A DNA stretch of 24,147 bases, from positions 1 through 24,147 of the forward strand of contig DASQVO010000306.1 in assembly GCA_035640715.1 (NCBI GenBank). The letters are read 5' to 3'. The notes below the pieces were generated by a model, which had not been told where the DNA came from, made no database searches, and saw only the letters and a list, made by a program, of their open reading frames with translations. Positions 6,960 to 15,135 of this stretch are shown here, one piece after another (the first letter of the stretch is position 1; the number at the start of each line of letters is the position of its first letter). The stretch comes from DASQVO01 sp035640715. Its GTDB lineage: Bacteria; Actinomycetota; Actinomycetes; Streptosporangiales; Streptosporangiaceae. A program made the translations under genes and the position numbers.

Positions 6960-8134
6960 GCGATCACCAGGGTGTCCAGGTAGGCCTGCGCGTTGCGGCG
7001 GAACTCGTCGATCGAGTCGCCGCCGAACTTCTCGGTCGCGGCATCGGCGACGACGAGCGCCGCCATCGCCTCCGCCACCACGCCGGCCGCCGGCACGGCC
7101 GTGGCGTCGCTGCGCTGGTTGATCGCCTTGGCCGGCTCGCCGGTGCTGGTGTCGACCGTGTCGAGCGCGCGCGGCACCGTGGATATGGGCTTCATCGCGG
7201 CGCGCACGCGGAGCACCTCGCCGTTGCTCATGCCGCCCTCGATGCCGCCTGCGCGGTTGGTCCGCCGGCGCACGCCATCCGGCCCGGTCTCGATCTCGTC
7301 GTGGGCCCGCGAGCCGCGCCGGCCCGCGGTGGTGAACCCGTCGCCGATCTCGACGCCCTTGATCGCCTGGATGCTCATGAGGGCCGCCGCCAGCCGGGCA
7401 TCGAGCTTCCGGTCCCAGTGCGTGAAGCTGCCCAGGCCCGGCGGCAGGCCAAAGGCCAGGACTTCGACCACGCCGCCGAGCGTGTCGCCGTCCTTCCGCG
7501 CGGCGTCAATCTCCTCCACCATCGCGGCGCTCACCTTCGGGTCGGCGCAGCGGACGAGATCGGCATCGATACGGGCCGCCTCATCCGGGCCCGGCGCCGC
7601 GCCGTCGGGCACGCTGACCGAGCCGATGGCCACCACATGGCTCAGGATTTCCACGCCGAGCCCCTGGCGCAGCAGCCGGCGCGCGACCTCGCCCAGCGCC
7701 ACCCGGGACGCGGTCTCGCGCGCGCTCGCGCGCTCGAGCACCGGCCGGGCGTCGCCGTGGCCGTACTTCTGCATGCCGGCCAGGTCCGCGTGGCCCGGGC
7801 GCGGCCTGGTCAGCGGCGCGTTCCGCGCGAGATCGGCGAGCACGGCGGCGTCCACCGGATCGGCAGACATCACCGTCTCCCACTTAGGCCACTCGGTGTT
7901 GGCGATCCTGATCGCGACCGGGCCGCCGAGCGTGACGCCATGCCGTACCCCGCCGGTGATCTCGACCTCGTCCTGCTCGAACTTCATCCGCGCGCCCCGG
8001 CCGTAACCGGCGCGCCGCCGCGCCAGCGCGGCGGCGATGTCGCCGGTGCTCACCCGCACTCCCGCGGGCACACCCTCGCAGATCGCCACAAGCGCGCGCC
8101 CGTGCGACTCACCCGCAGTCAGCCAGCGAAGCAT
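6956..8134 (-). CDS. aroC: Chorismate synthase
   Basis: The FMN-dependent enzyme eliminates phosphate from EPSP to give chorismate. The 392 residues are normal length. Visible signatures are the N-terminal TAGESHGRAL, the glycine-rich GGIEGGMSNGE, RAAMKPISTVP, and the C-terminal QRSDATAVPAAGVVAE. The ATG at 8134 has a GGAAGGAT ribosome binding site just upstream, and the conserved N-terminus MLRWLTAG begins there, so the longer upstream frame is rejected. It heads the aro operon; the stop overlaps the first aroK. Confidence 0.95.
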   Translation of the reverse strand: MLRWLTAGESHGRALVAICEGVPAGVRVSTGDIAAALARRRAGYGRGARMKFEQDEVEITGGVRHGVTLGGPVAIRIANTEWPKWETVMSADPVDAAVLADLARNAPLTRPRPGHADLAGMQKYGHGDARPVLERASARETASRVALGEVARRLLRQGLGVEILSHVVAIGSVSVPDGAAPGPDEAARIDADLVRCADPKVSAAMVEEIDAARKDGDTLGGVVEVLAFGLPPGLGSFTHWDRKLDARLAAALMSIQAIKGVEIGDGFTTAGRRGSRAHDEIETGPDGVRRRTNRAGGIEGGMSNGEVLRVRAAMKPISTVPRALDTVDTSTGEPAKAINQRSDATAVPAAGVVAEAMAALVVADAATEKFGGDSIDEFRRNAQAYLDTLVIA

Positions 8135-8224
8135 GTAGTGATCCTTCCACGTGAGCCCATGTGATAACGACCCGGCCGGCACTCAGCCCCCGCGCCCAGC
8201 CCGCCAGCCCCCGCCGCATGGCGC

Positions 8225-9016
8225 TTACCCGGCGAGGCCGCCGACGGCGATCACCGCGAGCGCGCCCGCGAGCATGAACGGGCCGAACGGGATCTGCGAT
8301 TTCCGTGTCGCTTTTCCCGCCGCGATGAGACCAATCCCGGCCAGGCCGGCGAGCACGTAACCCGCAGCGAGGCCGATGACCAGCGCCGCCGTACTGACCC
8401 AGCCGAGATAGAGGCCGAGCAGTCCCGAGAGTTTCACGTCACCCCACCCGATGCCTGCAGGGTAGATCAGCGCGAGCACCAGATAGAACGCCAATGCGCA
8501 GGCCAGCCCGGCAATGGCGTGGATGAGATCCCCGGTCCCGTTCGGCGTGACCGGGGCCGCCGTTCCCAGCAGGAGGAGCGCCACCGGGTACGAGGGCAGC
8601 GTCAGCATGTCCGGCAGGCGCTTGTGCCCGGCATCGATGAACGCCAGCGCGACGGCGACCGCGGCGAGGTAGCAGAACGCCGGCAGCACCGGGCTTGGGC
8701 CGAAACGCAGGCCCATCAGCGCGAACAGGACCGCGGTGATCAGCTCGGCCGCGGTGTGCCAGGCGCCGAACGGCTCGCCGCAGCGTCGGCATGTCCCGCC
8801 GGTCCGTACCCAGCCGGCCAGCGGGATCATGTCGGCGGCCCGCAGCCTGGCAGCGCAGCGCGGGCACTCGCCGAGCGGGCGCCGCCTCAGCTCGCGCAAC
8901 GAGCCGGATATGGTCCGCGCGGCAGGCAGCCGCCCGATGAGCACGGTGACATAACCGCCGGCCATCAAGCCGGCGGCCCCGGCGGCCCCGGCGGTTTCCC
9001 ACTGCGACGCGGGCAC
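8225..9016 (-). CDS. Prepilin peptidase (A24 family)
   Basis: This membrane aspartyl protease cleaves the leader peptide of type IV or Tad prepilins, and in some relatives methylates the new N-terminus. The 263 residues contain hydrophobic segments throughout, two CXXC pairs in the first cytosolic loop (CPRC 51-54, CRRC 76-79), and both catalytic aspartates: D118 in FIDAGHKRLPD and D183 in GWGDVKL. It ends with the conserved PFGPFMLAGA. The GTG at 9016 is the first possible start after an in-frame stop. No pilus genes are in the window. It lies 90 bases upstream of aroC, a linkage common in actinobacteria. Confidence 0.9.
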   Translation of the reverse strand: MPASQWETAGAAGAAGLMAGGYVTVLIGRLPAARTISGSLRELRRRPLGECPRCAARLRAADMIPLAGWVRTGGTCRRCGEPFGAWHTAAELITAVLFALMGLRFGPSPVLPAFCYLAAVAVALAFIDAGHKRLPDMLTLPSYPVALLLLGTAAPVTPNGTGDLIHAIAGLACALAFYLVLALIYPAGIGWGDVKLSGLLGLYLGWVSTAALVIGLAAGYVLAGLAGIGLIAAGKATRKSQIPFGPFMLAGALAVIAVGGLAG

Positions 9017-9108
9017 TATCAGAGCCCCATCATCTTGATGCCGTCCCGTCCGCCGTCATCCGTCCGCTCTCATCCTGCCTGCCCCGTTCTCATCCCGTCT
9101 GCCCGCCG

Positions 9109-9846
9109 TCATCGAGGTGCGGGTACCGCGGTGATCTCGATCCCGCGGCGCAGGCGCCCCGCGAGCCGGCCAGCGATCGCTTCGGCGGCACGGTACACGG
9201 CGTCCGGAACAGCCGGCTCACCACCGGCGGCGCGGAACCTCAAGCGCACCGCCAGATCGGTCCCCGCCGGCCCCTCGGCGAGATCCACCCCGACGATCGC
9301 GGGCTCATCCGCGAGAGCCGCCATGATCTGCGCGCGCACATCGGGATCGGCGTACGGGGACGGCGGCGGGTCGCCGGCCGCCAGCGCCGCCAGCCTGGCC
9401 CCGTCGATGACGAGCGGCACCGGTCCCGCCACGTCGATCACGACAGCGCATGAGTCCCCGGCAGCGGTGCTCCACACCTGCCGGGCCTCGGCCGGTACGG
9501 GACGGGCGTCGCCGCGCCAGCCGGCCAGCGCGGCAAGCGAGGTGAAGGCGAGGACGGCGTGCCTGCCGTCGCGCCCGATGAGCGTGGGAAACGCCATCTC
9601 CTTCGCCGTGTGGTGATCGCACTCCGCCTCAGGCATGCCGGGGTGCGCCGCGTGCGCACAGGGCCCATCGGCCCCGGCCTCACGTTCCACCAGGGGAACC
9701 AGCAGCCTCGCGCGGGAAAGCGCGGCCAGCGCCGCCTGTTCGCTTCCCTGGCCCGCCGTGTAGGCCGACAGGGCGGCGGCCACATGGGGATCCGGTGCCC
9801 CGTCATCCCCGGCGTAACGCTGCTCGCCGATGTTCAGCCCAGACAC
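9109..9846 (-). CDS. SseB-family protein
   Basis: The protein (245 residues from this start) contains an SseB N-terminal-type domain. RARLLVPLV is followed by EMAFPTLIGRDGRHAVLAF and SLAALAGWRGDARPVP, a typical SseB arrangement, then a less conserved C-terminal half rich in alternating Ala/Val. The molecular role of actinobacterial SseB-family proteins is not established. GTG 9846 is preceded by AGGG at reasonable spacing. ATG 9900 and TTG 9921 are in-frame alternatives that add an Arg/Gly-rich stretch unlike the family, so the start is uncertain. It is transcribed away from the 9847-10469 non-coding region. Confidence 0.75.
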   Translation of the reverse strand: MSGLNIGEQRYAGDDGAPDPHVAAALSAYTAGQGSEQAALAALSRARLLVPLVEREAGADGPCAHAAHPGMPEAECDHHTAKEMAFPTLIGRDGRHAVLAFTSLAALAGWRGDARPVPAEARQVWSTAAGDSCAVVIDVAGPVPLVIDGARLAALAAGDPPPSPYADPDVRAQIMAALADEPAIVGVDLAEGPAGTDLAVRLRFRAAGGEPAVPDAVYRAAEAIAGRLAGRLRRGIEITAVPAPR

Positions 9847-10469
9847 GCCTCCGACCCTACGCCGTGACCGGACTCCGCGGGGAACCCCCGCTCCCCCCAT
9901 GGGAGAGACAGAGCCTGGCAAACCGTAATGATCTCCTATAGCGCCGCTCCCGCCTGGAATGCCAGCGCCGGGCGTCTATCACAACATCGACGCTATCGAT
10001 GTTCACAAGCGGAGGCCGGGACACCTTTTATTGCGGCCTAGAGCATTAAATGGCGTGCCGTAACCAAGAGACTCCGGAAGGTAATGAAAATGTCACTACC
10101 TGGCCTCTGACCAGGTCGGGAGCCACATGATTGGCCGAATCAGTTGTGAGCGGATTGCGGATATGGGACTCTCGTGAACGGCACAGCACTCCAGCTGGGG
10201 AAGAGATTGACGTCTTCCTTCGCGAACGCCGGAGATTACCGCCTGGGTGCGCAGAGAGGAGCACGAGTTGAGGTTCGCGGTTCGCTGGCAGGGCCGCTGC
10301 GCGCCCCTCCCGCGCGGCCCTGCGAAGCGATGCGCCCTCTCTGCCCCGGGCTCAGTGAGTACCACCCCTGACCGGGTGAGTTCCGCCAGCGGCCCGGCGA
10401 GGAGCATCAGGTGCCCAGCGAGCGGGACATCCGCACCGGGGGCATGGTGACCCGCACCGGCAGGACTGT
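9847..10469. other. Non-coding divergent region, 623 bp
   Basis: No convincing gene is visible here; short frames lack ribosome binding sites and family features. The stretch is more AT-rich than its surroundings around 10020-10180. It separates the minus-strand SseB gene from the plus-strand pair at 10470-12680, so promoters for both should lie here. Dyads seen are the 8-bp repeat at 9983-10003, AGGCCG/CGGCCT (10013-10018 with 10034-10039) and ACCTGG/CCAGGT (10098-10103 with 10111-10116). I cannot assign a -10/-35 pair with confidence. Confidence 0.5.
9983..10003. promoter_or_regulatory. Operator-like perfect dyad
   Basis: A perfect 8-base inverted repeat, AACATCGA - 5 bases - TCGATGTT, lies 137 bases upstream of the SseB-family start in the divergent region. 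Its 21-bp size suits a dimeric helix-turn-helix repressor. The regulator is unknown, and the site is seen only once in the window. Confidence 0.4.
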
Positions 10470-10949
10470 ATGAGTCAGGACCGCATGAACATCGTGCCAG
10501 GGACGCCGATGCGGAAGGTAATCCCGCCGCGCCTGGTCGGGCCGTACCTGAACAGCCAGCGCTCCATCATCGCCGGATTTGTCTATCGCGCGCGTGAGGT
10601 AGCCTTCCGCGATCCAGCCGAGTGCTTCGTGGCGCTGCGCCTCGGCTACGAAGGCTCGGAATTCACGGCGGAGATGCCGGAGGTCTACTTCCTGTGCTGG
10701 CAGGCCAGGGAGATGGACACCTATGTGCCGGCCTCGGGGCCCGGTGAGCCCGGCGGCGGAAGGCAGGAGCTAGCGCTGTCCGCGCGCGCCGCGGCGGCCT
10801 CCTCCTCGATCCGCGTCGTATCTGAGTTCTACACCGACCCCATGCCGGTCCCGGTGGGCGCGTCCATATACCGGCTCACGGCACAGGGCGAGGACCTCAT
10901 CGCCCAGTATGACGGACTGGCGTGGCGGCGGCTGACGAGGGAGGCGTGA
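10470..10949 (+). CDS. Conserved hypothetical protein, partner of next gene
   Basis: I do not recognise a named family. The 159-residue protein has no signal peptide or membrane segment and looks globular. It shows a conserved-looking N-terminal block (VPGTPMRKVIPPRLVGPYLN), an aromatic-rich middle (MPEVYFLCWQ), and a C-terminal IYRL..G...IAQYDGLAWRR. AGGA sits 8 bases before the ATG. The next gene starts 3 bases after its stop, so they are co-transcribed and probably function together. I recall similar small proteins paired with proteins like the next one in streptomycetes, sometimes near secreted toxin genes, but cannot confirm this here. Confidence 0.75.
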   Translation: MSQDRMNIVPGTPMRKVIPPRLVGPYLNSQRSIIAGFVYRAREVAFRDPAECFVALRLGYEGSEFTAEMPEVYFLCWQAREMDTYVPASGPGEPGGGRQELALSARAAAASSSIRVVSEFYTDPMPVPVGASIYRLTAQGEDLIAQYDGLAWRRLTREA

Positions 10950-10952
10950 GGC

Positions 10953-12680
10953 ATGCGGTACCGGCTCATGGCGAGCTACCAGGGAGCGTCGTATCAGGCG
11001 GGTGTCGGCCCGTCTGATGACGAGGTGACGCTGTTCGCCGCTTGCCCGCCCCCGGAGAACCTGGGTTTCCGCTCCTCGGCGGGCCACTGGCGCAAGCAGG
11101 TCAGCGCCGACGAGATCGATGCCCTGTGGGAATCGCGGCCCATTGGGCGCTACCGCGGCGAGCCCTGCATGGTGCTCGATGATCTTCATGACCGGCTGCA
11201 CATCGTCTACCTTGGCCGCGACCTTCACATGGCCCGGCGCCTCGGCTTCTGGGAAGTGGAGCGGGGCGTCTTCGAGGTCGTGGTGCCGCGGCAGGAGGTC
11301 GACGACCTCAGGGAAGAGCGGGCCGGATATGAGCTCGCCATGCCGGAGCCAGCGGAGGCGGACCTGCGCGATACCGGCCCATGGGCGCAAGGCACCGGCG
11401 CACGGGACCTGATGGACACGGGCCCATCGTGGACGGCGGAACCCCGGGCCCCGCGCGACACGGGCACCTGGGCAGCACGCGACGCTGATGCGCAAGATCC
11501 ACGCGACACAGGCACCTGGGCGGCGCGTGACATGGATCCGCGCGAGTCCGGTGCGCAGCCCCTGCGTGGATGGGGCGGATGGCACGTGCGCGACACGGGC
11601 GGCTGGGAAACGCCCGGCACGGGGGCGTGGGATACCCAAGAGGCGACCGCCCCGGCTCGCCGGGAGCCGGCCGGCTGGGCTGCGCAGGATACGGTCGCAT
11701 GGGACCCGGTCAGCGCAGGTGAATGGGGCAGGGGAGGCGGGCGGGGGGATCCGCCCGGCCCGCAGCGCCAACCCGGCCCGCCGGACTCACCACGCACAGC
11801 TGACCAGCCGGACGCGGCCGCATGGAACCCGCAGAGCGTGAACGCGGCTAATCCACGGGAGAGCAGCGTGCCCGGGCCCCGTTCAGCGGTCGGCTGGGAC
11901 CCGGCCGAGCTGGATCCGGTACCCCGCCAGCAGCGGATTCCTGACGCGGCAGTGGTGTGGCATGGCTCGCCCGCCCCCGATGACGCGGTTTCCTGGAGCG
12001 CGCCGGTGCCAGTGGATGCCCTGGCCGCGACGCAGCGGCCCGCCGGCAGGACGGAGGCGCCAGACCGTCAGGCATCCCCTTCCGGGCCGCACCCGATCCC
12101 CGGGCCGCACCTGGTCCCTGGGGTGCCCGAACAGGCCGATACCGTGCCGCAGCAACCGGATACGCAATATGCGGCGATCACATCCATCGGTTCCACTGGT
12201 GAGCCAGCCATTGCCCGCGACAGCGCCGTAACTGACGAACGCGCTGCGACAGCCGACCGTGCCGCCGGCAGGCGGCGGGCAGCAGGCAAGGCGCACGCGA
12301 CGGCGCAGTCGTTCTTTTCGCATCTGTGTGAGCTGGCTTCGATACCGAAATCCGCGTATGCGGTCGGCCAAGAGATCGACGGTGCCATGTGCCTGATACG
12401 CACCGATGGCGGGTACGAAGTATTCAGTTCCGCTGACCATGCACGGCGCGAGGTGCACTTCTTCGAGGACGAAGATGCGGCATATTTTTACCTGTTCGGC
12501 ATCCTGGCCGCGGAGGCGGTACGCAGCGGTTATCTCCGGCCGCAGGCGGTCCAGCCGCCGGCCCACCGCGGCCCGGGACCCCAGGCCGGCCCTCTGACAG
12601 ACCGGCCTGGTGCCACCTCGATCCGGCCTGGTGCCACCTCGATCCGGCTTGGCGCCACCTCGATGCCGCCACGGCAATAG
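10953..12680 (+). CDS. Hypothetical multi-part protein with Trp-repeat linker
   Basis: The 575-residue protein is of unknown function. Residues 1 to about 125 form a globular N-terminal domain (MRYRLMASYQG, then YRGEPCMVLDDL and DLREER). Residues about 139-430 are low-complexity, rich in Pro, Gly, Ala, Asp and Trp, with degenerate repeats of the type RDTGTWAARD (at least five clear DTG.W units). Residues about 450-530 form a second globular domain (SFFSHLCELASIPKSAYAVG, then GGYEVF and FFEDEDAAYFYLFG). The end carries three RPGATSI-type heptads. There is no secretion signal or membrane segment. It may be a scaffold or an immunity-like protein; this is a guess. It is coupled to the preceding gene. 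Confidence 0.75.
   Translation: MRYRLMASYQGASYQAGVGPSDDEVTLFAACPPPENLGFRSSAGHWRKQVSADEIDALWESRPIGRYRGEPCMVLDDLHDRLHIVYLGRDLHMARRLGFWEVERGVFEVVVPRQEVDDLREERAGYELAMPEPAEADLRDTGPWAQGTGARDLMDTGPSWTAEPRAPRDTGTWAARDADAQDPRDTGTWAARDMDPRESGAQPLRGWGGWHVRDTGGWETPGTGAWDTQEATAPARREPAGWAAQDTVAWDPVSAGEWGRGGGRGDPPGPQRQPGPPDSPRTADQPDAAAWNPQSVNAANPRESSVPGPRSAVGWDPAELDPVPRQQRIPDAAVVWHGSPAPDDAVSWSAPVPVDALAATQRPAGRTEAPDRQASPSGPHPIPGPHLVPGVPEQADTVPQQPDTQYAAITSIGSTGEPAIARDSAVTDERAATADRAAGRRRAAGKAHATAQSFFSHLCELASIPKSAYAVGQEIDGAMCLIRTDGGYEVFSSADHARREVHFFEDEDAAYFYLFGILAAEAVRSGYLRPQAVQPPAHRGPGPQAGPLTDRPGATSIRPGATSIRLGATSMPPRQ
12602..12664 (+). repeat. Three tandem 21-bp repeats inside the 3' end of the preceding gene
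   Basis: Unit CCGGCCTGGTGCCACCTCGAT occurs twice exactly (12602-12622, 12623-12643) and once with two changes (12644-12664). It is a multiple of three, so it adds heptads (RPGATSI) without breaking the frame. The exact identity of the first two units suggests recent slippage-type expansion. Confidence 0.9.
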
Positions 12681-12779
12681 CGGCAGTACTAACAGTGATC
12701 ACCGTGCGCTATATTTCAAATTACTTACGTGGTTTAAGAGCAAGTTCCAAACCGCCGGATGAACGGTTAGGCTTCAATA

Positions 12780-12828
12780 AGCCGACGGGGCTGACGGTCC
12801 CCCCGCTCCCCAAGCAGTCCCGTCGGCT
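12780..12828 (+). terminator. Strong GC-rich hairpin, likely terminator or structured RNA
   Basis: A 14-bp stem with one G-T (wobble) pair joins 12780-12793 (AGCCGACGGGGCTG) to 12815-12828 (CAGTCCCGTCGGCT) with a 21-base loop. It begins 100 bases after the stop of the Trp-repeat gene. No T tract follows, which is common for actinobacterial terminators. A smaller hairpin (GGCTT/AAGCC around a CAAT loop, 12772-12785) shares bases with its left arm, so two folds compete. The rest of 12681-12950 is comparatively AT-rich and carries no gene I can support; it should hold the promoter of the AllH-family gene. Confidence 0.5.
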
Positions 12829-12950
12829 CCCAGGTGTAGCACCATAGCTACTGATGGCACCATTCCTCGAAGTATTGAACTTCTTAAACGTAGCTTCCAT
12901 TCGCCGGGTAATGTTGCCGGATTATTCCTTCCCACAGGACCGGCACGCCG

Positions 12951-14057
12951 GTGAACTCGCTACCGGACGCTTCGGCATGGCGTGGCCGGTACGGTGACTT
13001 CGTGGCGCGCATTACAAGGCAGCGGCTGCGGACGCCGACCACCTCGCGGAGGCTGCCCGCCCCAGACCCGGCGTGCCGGTTTCCGCCACAGCGGCCCGGG
13101 GATCGGGAATCCCCGGGCGGGCTGGCCCCTCGGCAGCTTGCCGCGGGGACCGAGCCGGGCCATACCATCCCGGGAGTGGCGAGCCTGGCGCTGCATGGCC
13201 TGCTCCGTGGGCAGCCCCGCCGGGGCCGTGTCGTCGCTGTCCTGCCCACCGTGATCTACCTGGACTTCGGCGAACTCGCCGCCGAGCCGCGGGTTATGGC
13301 GCTTTCCGCGCCCGGCGCCATCCGGCTGCCGAACGCGATCGCGCTCAAGCTGCCCGTGAAGGACCTGACCGTGGCCGCGGCGGCCAATCCCGGCACACAC
13401 GCCGCGCCCGGCACAGCGCAGGCTGCCGGCACCGACGATGCATGGGCCGGGAACGGCCGTGTGACAGCCTGCGGAATGGAGGTCCAGGTCCGTCGCTGGT
13501 GGGATCCATGCCCCGTGTTCGGCCCCCTGTCCCGGGCCCGGCTCGAACATGGCGTGGCCACCCTGGCCAGGGTGTACGCGGCAGTGGAATACAGGCCCGG
13601 CCTCGACGGCCACGATGGCCCCGCATCACTTGCCGCATGCTGCGCGGCCGGCGATCTGGCGGGAGCGGTCGAGCTGGCCGAAAGCCTGGTGGGCCTCGGT
13701 CCCGGGCTGATGCCCAGCGGGGACAGTATGATCAGCGGTCTCCTGCTGGCTCTCCGGTTGCTGGGCGGTGCCACCGCTGGGGGGACGCGGCCGGTATGGC
13801 TCGCCGACTGGCTGGGCGCGGCCGTCACCTGCTACGCCGCGCAGCGGACCACCCCGCTGGCCGCCACGCTGCTCCATTGCGCCGCCCGCGGCCAGGCGGC
13901 CGAGGAGGTATCGGCGGTACTCCGCGGGTTCGCAGGACAGGAGCCCGTCGAGCCCGCTGCCCGGCGGCTGCTGGCGGCCGGGCAGGCATCGGGCGCGGAG
14001 CTGACCTGGGGGCTCATGGCCGGTTGCCACGCGGCGCTCGCCTTGTCCGTGCCCTGA
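12951..14057 (+). CDS. DUF2877/AllH-family protein
   Basis: The 368-residue protein matches the family now linked to AllH, a component of oxamate carbamoyltransferase. It has the VVAVLPTVIYLDFGE region near residue 105, the signature LVGLGPGLMPSGDSMISG near 245-262, TTPLAATLLHCAARG, and a C-terminal SGAELTWGLMAG. In enterobacteria the family member acts with FdrA/AllF and AllG in oxalurate breakdown; neither partner is in the window, so the role here is open. The GTG at 12951 has only a distant AGGA. GTG 13002 is another possible start, since the basic Pro/Arg-rich first ~60 residues lie outside the domain. Confidence 0.75.
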   Translation: MNSLPDASAWRGRYGDFVARITRQRLRTPTTSRRLPAPDPACRFPPQRPGDRESPGGLAPRQLAAGTEPGHTIPGVASLALHGLLRGQPRRGRVVAVLPTVIYLDFGELAAEPRVMALSAPGAIRLPNAIALKLPVKDLTVAAAANPGTHAAPGTAQAAGTDDAWAGNGRVTACGMEVQVRRWWDPCPVFGPLSRARLEHGVATLARVYAAVEYRPGLDGHDGPASLAACCAAGDLAGAVELAESLVGLGPGLMPSGDSMISGLLLALRLLGGATAGGTRPVWLADWLGAAVTCYAAQRTTPLAATLLHCAARGQAAEEVSAVLRGFAGQEPVEPAARRLLAAGQASGAELTWGLMAGCHAALALSVP

Positions 14058-14095
14058 CACGCGCCCGTCACCCGACCACTGCCAGGATGACAACC

Positions 14096-15106
14096 ATGAC
14101 GTCTTACTCCCCCGGAACGAATCCAGCTGGGGCAGCTCACACCGTCAGCCCCGAGCGTCCCGGTGCCACCGGCACCACGGGCGATGCGGGCCAGACCATC
14201 CCGCTGACGGGCCGCCAGTATGAGCTTTCCGCCGGTGATTACCACGCCGTCATCACCGAACTGGGCGCCGGCCTGCGCGAGCTCAGCTACTGCGGCGAGC
14301 CCGTCATATCCGGGTACCAGGCGGATGAGCTGCCGCCAGCCGGCGCGGGGCAACTGCTCGTGCCCTGGCCCAACCGCGTCGACCACGGTCGCTACACCTT
14401 CGGCGGCGCCGAATACCATCTCGACCTGAGCGAGGCGGCCCGCGGCAACGCGATTCACGGGCTCACCCGGTGGGCCGCATGGGTGGCGGTGGTGCACGAG
14501 GCGGACCGCGTGCTGCTGAAACATGTCCCGCATGGCTATCCGGGGTACCCCTTCGGCGTGGAGATCGACGCCGAATACCGACTCACGCCCACCACCGGAC
14601 TTCAGGTCACCGTCACCGCGGCCAACCGCGGATCGCGGCCCGCCCCCTACGGCACCGGCCAGCATCCGTACCTCACCGTCGGCGCGCCCGCGGTTGACGA
14701 GTGCGAACTGACCCTGCCCGCCGCCCGCTGGCTGCCCACCGACGACCGCGGGATCCCGTCCGGCCCCGCGCAGGACATCGACGGCACGCCGTACGACTTC
14801 CGCCGCCCGCGGGTGATCGGTGATACCAGGCTCGATCATGCGCTGACCGGCCTGGAACGCGGGGCCGACGGCCGGGCCTGGGTGCACCTGCGCTCCGGCA
14901 GCGGGCAGGTCGCGCTGTGGGCCGGCGAGGGCTACCGGTGGCTCCAGGTATTCACCGGCGACACGCTCGGCGAGGACCGCCGCAGGAAGGCCCTGGCGGT
15001 CGAGCCGATGACCTGCCCGCCCAACGCCTTCGTTTCCGGCGACGACCTCATCGTCCTGCAGCCGGGCGAGCGCATCTCCCACAGCTGGGGCATCCAGGCC
15101 GGCTGA
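14096..15106 (+). CDS. Aldose 1-epimerase family protein
   Basis: The 336-residue protein belongs to the galactose mutarotase-like fold. Family catalytic positions are visible: H121 in NAIHGL, H190 in GTGQHPYL, and the catalytic base E303 in AVEPMTCPPNAF. LLVPWPNRVDHGRY is a further typical block. It would interconvert the alpha and beta anomers of an aldose in the cytosol; substrate identity cannot be read from the sequence. AGGA lies 8 bases before the ATG at 14096. The first ~40 residues are Thr/Gly/Pro-rich and outside the fold. It starts 38 bases after the AllH-family gene. Confidence 0.87.
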   Translation: MTSYSPGTNPAGAAHTVSPERPGATGTTGDAGQTIPLTGRQYELSAGDYHAVITELGAGLRELSYCGEPVISGYQADELPPAGAGQLLVPWPNRVDHGRYTFGGAEYHLDLSEAARGNAIHGLTRWAAWVAVVHEADRVLLKHVPHGYPGYPFGVEIDAEYRLTPTTGLQVTVTAANRGSRPAPYGTGQHPYLTVGAPAVDECELTLPAARWLPTDDRGIPSGPAQDIDGTPYDFRRPRVIGDTRLDHALTGLERGADGRAWVHLRSGSGQVALWAGEGYRWLQVFTGDTLGEDRRRKALAVEPMTCPPNAFVSGDDLIVLQPGERISHSWGIQAG

Positions 15107-15135
15107 GCCACGGGCAGGACGGCCGCTGCCCAGGC

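Noticed and set aside
10174..10450. Small plus-strand frames upstream of the unknown pair
   Set aside because: They have no ribosome binding site and an Arg/Pro/Ala-rich random composition, and they overlap each other.
12602..12664. CRISPR-like repeats
   Set aside because: The units are directly tandem without spacers, in frame and inside a gene.
12765..12840. tRNA gene in the structured intergenic region
   Set aside because: No cloverleaf, T-loop GTTCGA-type sequence or acceptor stem can be built; only hairpins are present.
13073..15106. 677-codon open frame
   Set aside because: Only the part from 14096 resembles a protein family (aldose epimerase); the earlier part is an Arg/Gly/Pro-rich shadow of the AllH-family gene.
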